This document shows, in pieces, positions 4,468 through 6,028 of a stretch of DNA of 6,028 nucleotides. Source of the DNA: JBBRLA01 sp038231615 (GTDB lineage: Bacteria > Myxococcota_A > Polyangia > Palsa-1104 > JAEUJZ01); assembly GCA_038231615.1 (NCBI GenBank), contig JBBRLA010000546.1, positions 1-6,028 of the forward strand, given 5' to 3'. Position numbers and translations under genes: made by a program. A model generated the notes under the pieces. The model worked only from the letters and a program-made list of their open reading frames with translations, searched no databases and was not told the origin of the DNA. Position 1 is the first letter of the stretch. Every line of letters begins with the position of its first letter.

Positions 4468-6028
4468 TCCCGTCGTTCAAAGCCTACATCGCCGAACAGA
4501 ATTTCGAATCGGTGAGGCTGGTGGGCGTCCTGGGCGCGCTGCTCATGCCCGCCGGACTGGCCTTGGATTTCCTGACGGAGAAGGCGCACCTGCGGCAGTT
4601 CCTGGCGGTGCGCCTTCTGGCCTCGGCCTTCTGCATGGCCATCTTCGGCGTCTCCCGGCTGCCGGCGCTGCGGCGCTACAGCTTCCCCTTGGGCGCCAGC
4701 GTGATCCTGTGCTGCGCCCTGTCCATCCAGATCATGATCAACGGTCTCACGGGGTCGGCCTCGTCCTACTACGCGGGGCTGAACCTGTGCACCCTGGCCG
4801 CCGGGCTGGCCTTCGTGTGGAGCCTGCGGCAGTCCCTGTGGGTGTGCCTGATCATCCTCTCGGCGTGGCTGTTTCATGTGCCCTTCGAGACCCAGCCGGT
4901 GGCCGAGGCGTTTTACAACAACATCTACTTCCTGGTGCTGACCGGGATCATCGCCGTCGCCGCCAACGCCACCCGCTACACCCTGGCACAGCGCGAGTAT
5001 GAGGCCCGCATCGCCCTGGCACAGGCCAGCTCCGAACTCTCCGCCTCGCTGGAGCGCATCCGCGAGCTGGACCGTCTGAAGAGCCAGTTCTTCGCCAACG
5101 TCTCCCACGAGCTGCGCACGCCCCTGACCCTCATCACCGCGCCGATCCACGATCTCCTATTGCGGGGCGGGCAGCCCGACGGCGTGACCAACACCCTGCA
5201 GATCGTCCTGCGCAACGCCCTGCGCCTTCACGGTCTGATCGACGGCCTGCTCGACCTGGCGCAACTCGAGGCGGGCCGGCTGCGCCTGCGCATCAGCCCC
5301 CTGGACCTGACCCTCCTTACCGAGGAGGTGGTGGCCTCGTTCCGGCCGGCCGCCGACTCGATGGGGCTGCGCTTGGAAATCGACCTGCCCCCCGAGGGCA
5401 CGGCCACCGTCCTGGGGGATGCCGACAAGCTGGAGGTGGTGCTGACCAACCTTTTGGGCAATGCCATCAAGTTCACCCAGCGGGGTGGGCAAGTGACGGT
5501 GCGCCTGCGCTACAACGGGGAAGGCGGCGAACTCACGGTCAGCGACAACGGCCCCGGCATCTCCGAGGCCGAGCTGCCCTACATCTTCGAGCGCTTCCGC
5601 CGGGTCGAGTCCCCGGGCAGGAAGCAGGGCGGGGCCGGCATCGGCCTGGCCCTGGTCAAGGAGCTGGTCGAACTTCACGGCGGCACGGTGCAGGCGCAGA
5701 GCCACCCAGGGAACGGCGCCAGCTTCGTGGTGCATCTGCGCACCAGCGGGACCCCCGAGTCCGGGGTGGCGCAGGGCCCAGTGGAGGAGGGAGCACCGAT
5801 CATGCCCATGCGGCGCTCCGCCGACCAGTCCCGGGAGCACCTGGCCCTCTTGACCGGCTCGCGGACTCGGCTGAGCCCCGCCGACCCGGCGCTCTTCCAC
5901 GTCAACGATCCCACCGATCGCGAAGCGCCGCGGTCCACCGATCGCGAAGCGCCGCAGGCGCCGCGGTCCACCGATCGCGAAGCGCCGCAGGCGCCGCGGT
6001 CCACCGATCGCGAAGCGCCGCAGGCGCC
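4464..6028 (+). CDS. Six-TM membrane histidine kinase (PhcS/LqsS-like architecture), C-terminus outside window
   Basis: Begins at the ATG at 4464, overlapping the methyltransferase stop by 4 bp, and stays open for 521 codons to the right edge. The N-terminus has about six hydrophobic segments (near residues 18-36, 47-65, 74-92, 100-118, 121-139, 152-169) with very short loops, so sensing is probably of a membrane-soluble ligand. A helical linker (about 176-207) leads to HisKA with H215 (FFANVSHELRTPL), then HATPase_c: N box around N333 (TNLLGNAIKF), DNGPGI (361-366), F box FERFRR, and G2 box GGAGIGL (389-395). All catalytic motifs are intact. After the ATPase domain (about residue 422) comes a low-complexity linker and identical 11-residue repeats, perhaps a tether to a further domain outside the window. 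The phosphorylation partner is probably the HTH-receiver protein. The Phc/Lqs comparison rests on architecture and neighbourhood, not on an alignment. Confidence 0.93.
   Translation, partial: MIPSFKAYIAEQNFESVRLVGVLGALLMPAGLALDFLTEKAHLRQFLAVRLLASAFCMAIFGVSRLPALRRYSFPLGASVILCCALSIQIMINGLTGSASSYYAGLNLCTLAAGLAFVWSLRQSLWVCLIILSAWLFHVPFETQPVAEAFYNNIYFLVLTGIIAVAANATRYTLAQREYEARIALAQASSELSASLERIRELDRLKSQFFANVSHELRTPLTLITAPIHDLLLRGGQPDGVTNTLQIVLRNALRLHGLIDGLLDLAQLEAGRLRLRISPLDLTLLTEEVVASFRPAADSMGLRLEIDLPPEGTATVLGDADKLEVVLTNLLGNAIKFTQRGGQVTVRLRYNGEGGELTVSDNGPGISEAELPYIFERFRRVESPGRKQGGAGIGLALVKELVELHGGTVQAQSHPGNGASFVVHLRTSGTPESGVAQGPVEEGAPIMPMRRSADQSREHLALLTGSRTRLSPADPALFHVNDPTDREAPRSTDREAPQAPRSTDREAPQAPRSTDREAPQA
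5911..6028 (+). repeat. In-frame 33-bp tandem repeat in the kinase tail
   Basis: CCACCGATCGCGAAGCGCCG recurs at 5911, 5935, 5968 and 6001. The last intervals are exactly 33 bp and the copies identical. The first interval is 24 bp because CAGGCGCCG is missing from that unit. Each 33-bp unit encodes PRSTDREAPQA, and both 24 and 33 keep the reading frame. The array reaches the window end, so its true copy number is unknown. Perfect identity implies recent expansion by slippage or unequal recombination. The encoded tail is polar, Pro/Ala-rich and probably disordered. Confidence 0.95.

Noticed and set aside
5675..6004. Minus-strand open frame with repeated DRGACGASRSV units
   Set aside because: It is only the reverse complement of the tandem repeat in the kinase tail; the plus frame continues an intact histidine kinase.
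5911..6028. Repeats considered as a CRISPR array or as HIP1 (GCGATCGC) elements
   Set aside because: No unique spacers separate the units; the repeats are contiguous and in frame. The octamer here is CGATCGCG, not HIP1.

Overview
The window is GC-rich and almost fully coding, with a short, relatively AT-rich intergenic stretch near 2.1-2.4 kb. It is packed with signal-transduction genes: a Ser/Thr protein kinase, a histidine-kinase-like protein, a response regulator with an N-terminal DNA-binding domain, a PilZ-methyltransferase fusion and a membrane histidine kinase. High GC, Hanks-type kinases beside two-component proteins, and PilZ domains suggest a Myxococcota/deltaproteobacteria-like or other environmental, signalling-rich bacterium. 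This is inferred from style only; no taxonomic marker is present.

Layout: (1) 1-~144: a fragment that reads on the + strand like the start of a PilZ domain and runs into the antisense of the kinase gene. (2) Minus-strand pair: a soluble, degenerate histidine-kinase-like protein (2098-1277) followed after 16 bp by a membrane-anchored Ser/Thr kinase (from 1260 off the left edge). (3) 2099-2409: divergent intergenic region with a perfect 7-1-7 palindrome and a TTGACA box. (4) Plus-strand operon: HTH-receiver response regulator (2410-2967), 3 bp gap, PilZ-like/PhcB-like methyltransferase (2971-4467), ATGA overlap, then a six-TM histidine kinase (4464 to beyond the right edge) whose C-terminal tail contains identical 33-bp in-frame tandem repeats.

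The most interesting idea is that the plus-strand operon is a Phc/Lqs-like cell-cell signalling module. The methyltransferase carries signatures I associate with proteins annotated as 3-hydroxypalmitate methyl ester (PhcB-type) biosynthesis enzymes. It is translationally coupled to a six-TM sensor kinase (the PhcS/LqsS type of architecture) and preceded by a DNA-binding response regulator. Two departures from the classical system stand out: a PilZ-like domain on the putative signal synthase, and a regulator in which the DNA-binding domain precedes the receiver. The adjacent divergent Ser/Thr kinase and degenerate histidine kinase could add further control. Both ends of the window are unusual (a probable gene junction on the left, a tandem repeat on the right), so assembly artefacts should be kept in mind there.
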